DNA of 64,000 nt, taken from Candidatus Magnetomicrobium cryptolimnococcus. GTDB taxonomy: Bacteria > Nitrospirota > Thermodesulfovibrionia > Thermodesulfovibrionales > Magnetobacteriaceae. A program made the position numbers and the translations under genes. The notes under the pieces were generated by a model, which was given only the letters and a program-made list of their open reading frames with translations, made no database searches and had not been told where the DNA came from. This document shows, piece by piece, positions 62,715 through 64,000 of the stretch. Each line of letters opens with the position of its first letter. Position 1 is the stretch's first letter. The DNA lies in contig JAGYWI010000006.1 in assembly GCA_018606805.1 (NCBI GenBank), forward strand, positions 62,001-126,000, read 5' to 3'.

Positions 62715-63809
62715 TTAATTTTCTTCGTTTTTATTGACATTGCCAACCACATTTTGTGCATCGTCCATTCGTATTTTTGAATAATTGGATTCGCTTATAA
62801 TGTCAATATCCCAACCGGTTAGCTTCATAGCAAGTTTGACATTTTGTCCTTTCTTGCCAATAGCCAGTGAAAGTTGTGAATCATCAACGACGACCATAGC
62901 GTTTTTATCTTCTTCATTAATGCCAATCTTATCAACCTCTGATGGTGTTAGTGCTCTTGCGATATAGAGTCTTGGGTCGTCTGTCCAGTTGATAATATCA
63001 ATTCTTTCACCTCTAAGCTCACGTACTATGGATTGCACTCTTGTCCCTTTCATGCCAACGCATGCCCCTACGGGGTCTATAGAAGAATCCTTTGAATAAA
63101 CAGCTATTTTAGTGCGCTCGCCAGCCTCTCTTACTACATCTTTTATTTCTACAATGCCATCGTTTATTTCTGGCACTTCAATACGAAACAACTCTGCAAC
63201 AAAATCTGTGTTTATTCTTGTAAGTGTAATCTGAGGCCCTTTGGCAGCTGGGTTTACTGAGTCTATATAGGCACGCACTGTATCACCAATTTTCAGATGT
63301 TCGTTATTGATAGTTTCCTTTGCTGGCAGTACTGCCTCTGCCTTACCTATACCAATAATGTAATTACCTCTGTCCTTTCTAAGTACAGTACCTGCTATAA
63401 TGGTGCCAACTTTATCTATATATTTTTCGTAAATAACACCTCTTTCTGCTTCACGCACTTTTTGTAGTATCACCTGTTTTACGGTTTGAGCAGCTATGCG
63501 GCCGAGGTCTTTTACATCTAATGGGATTTGTACGATAGAGCCTAACTCTACTGCTTCATCGTATTGTTTAGCCTCTTCAAAGAGTATTTCTGTTTTGGGT
63601 GAATTTATTACGTCCACTACTGTTTTTAACGCATAAACAGAAATTTCAAATGTGTTTGGTATTATTTTTAAGGTAATATCTTCATCTTTAGAGAATTTCT
63701 TTCTAATGGCTGTAAGCATAGCCGACTCAATCATCTCTATAAGCACACCCTTTGGTATACCTTTCTCATGGCAAATCTGATCCAGGATATAACGGATTTC
63801 TTTACTCAT
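62715..63809 (-). CDS. nusA: transcription elongation/termination factor NusA
   Basis: The 364-residue protein has the NusA N-terminal domain, an S1 domain (about 135-200, IIAGTVLRKDRGNYIIGIG) and KH domains with DSSIDPVGACVGMKGTRVQS and LSLAIGKKGQNVKLA. It lacks the acidic C-terminal repeats of enterobacterial NusA, as is common outside them. It binds RNA polymerase and modulates pausing and termination. Its ATG overlaps the stop of the rimP gene upstream (ATGA), the classical rimP-nusA order. Confidence 0.96.
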   Translation of the reverse strand: MSKEIRYILDQICHEKGIPKGVLIEMIESAMLTAIRKKFSKDEDITLKIIPNTFEISVYALKTVVDVINSPKTEILFEEAKQYDEAVELGSIVQIPLDVKDLGRIAAQTVKQVILQKVREAERGVIYEKYIDKVGTIIAGTVLRKDRGNYIIGIGKAEAVLPAKETINNEHLKIGDTVRAYIDSVNPAAKGPQITLTRINTDFVAELFRIEVPEINDGIVEIKDVVREAGERTKIAVYSKDSSIDPVGACVGMKGTRVQSIVRELRGERIDIINWTDDPRLYIARALTPSEVDKIGINEEDKNAMVVVDDSQLSLAIGKKGQNVKLAMKLTGWDIDIISESNYSKIRMDDAQNVVGNVNKNEEN

Positions 63810-64000
63810 TTTATCTCTATCTCCAGTCTAGCTCTAGATATGTTTTGGTAGTTTATCTCATATCTGTTGTCGTTATCGTCTACTATAATACCTTCCTCAA
63901 AAGTATCTGCCAGCCTGCCTGTTATGGAATTAGTATTATTTACCTTTTGGCGGGTTACTACCTTAACAAGCTTACCGATGTTTTTAACAAAATCCTCCCT
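63806..64000 (-). CDS. rimP: ribosome maturation factor RimP, partial
   Basis: The last 64 residues of a reading frame that continues beyond the window: REDFVKNIGKLVKVVTRQKV, GIIVDDNDNRYEINY and the end RARLEIEIK. This is the RimP C-terminal SH3-like domain. It assists 30S subunit assembly. The stop TGA overlaps the nusA ATG. The N-terminal domain is outside the window. Confidence 0.88.
   Translation of the reverse strand, partial: REDFVKNIGKLVKVVTRQKVNNTNSITGRLADTFEEGIIVDDNDNRYEINYQNISRARLEIEIK

Noticed and set aside
1-64000. tRNA, rRNA or magnetosome genes
   Set aside because: I looked for cloverleaf-like and conserved rRNA stretches and for mam-type proteins and found none that I could support.

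Overview
The window looks like chromosomal DNA from an AT-rich, Gram-negative, motile bacterium with sulfur and redox metabolism. The envelope genes are of diderm type: an RlpA-like lipoprotein, TolC, LolC/LolD and PspA. There are two large chemoreceptors, a sulfide:quinone oxidoreductase, a TauE-type anion exporter, rubrerythrin and a prepilin peptidase. A Nitrospirota-like host (Thermodesulfovibrio/Magnetobacterium relatives) would fit, but this is inference: no rRNA, tRNA or magnetosome gene was seen, so the lineage is not proven.

Layout. 1-4 kb: RlpA, an FmdE-like protein, argB, endonuclease V, a NifU-like Fe-S protein and CutA. 4-10 kb: a giant SNF2 helicase, then sulfide:quinone oxidoreductase with a DUF1641 partner. 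10.6-13.8 kb: a pspA-yqiJ-yqiK membrane-stress operon. 13.9-15.9 kb: an AT-rich two-gene cassette (AAA ATPase plus a small ExK protein) that resembles a defence island. 16-20 kb: a coaD, nicotinate phosphoribosyltransferase, EamA and TolC operon. 20-24 kb: small accessory genes. 23.4-27.3 kb: a lysine 2,3-aminomutase/ATP-grasp fusion with a second ATP-grasp enzyme and a GNAT acetyltransferase. 27.7-34.8 kb: an HD-GYP/PilZ protein, scpB, a TauE/UspA operon and a PEP-synthase-like protein. 35-41.8 kb: two chemoreceptors, a CoA-transferase/GNAT fusion and rubrerythrin. 52.9-64 kb: housekeeping operons (lysS-lolC-lolD; DUF177-rpmF-plsX-fabH; rimP-nusA-pilD).

The main discovery is a complete diversity-generating retroelement (DGR) at 42.8-46.6 kb, flowing into a giant adhesin-like locus that ends at 52.8 kb. 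It has two exported DUF1566 target proteins, each ending in a variable repeat (VR1 43341-43484, VR2 46424-46600), an Avd accessory protein (43515-43868), one template repeat (TR 44036-44176) and a reverse transcriptase. In the TR/VR1 core every substitution I can find lies at a TR adenine. VR2 is also adenine-diversified, but it carries a 30-nt in-frame re-copy of template sequence plus two extra codons. The reverse transcriptase is unusual in two ways: its reading frame runs open through the TR with no standard start codon after it, and its C-terminus carries a MutS domain-I-like module with an intact Phe-Tyr-Glu mismatch-recognition motif.

Downstream of VR2, one TGA and one frameshift split what looks like a single ancestral giant surface protein (InlB-type repeat, PT-rich linkers, CARDB-like, ASH-like and FG-GAP-like domains). 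Intergenic spaces carry two families of dispersed palindromic repeats: a 23-bp GTGCGCCTACGCAC unit and GGGGCGAAC/GGGCAGAC hairpins. One copy of the hairpin family supplies the last codons of the reverse transcriptase.
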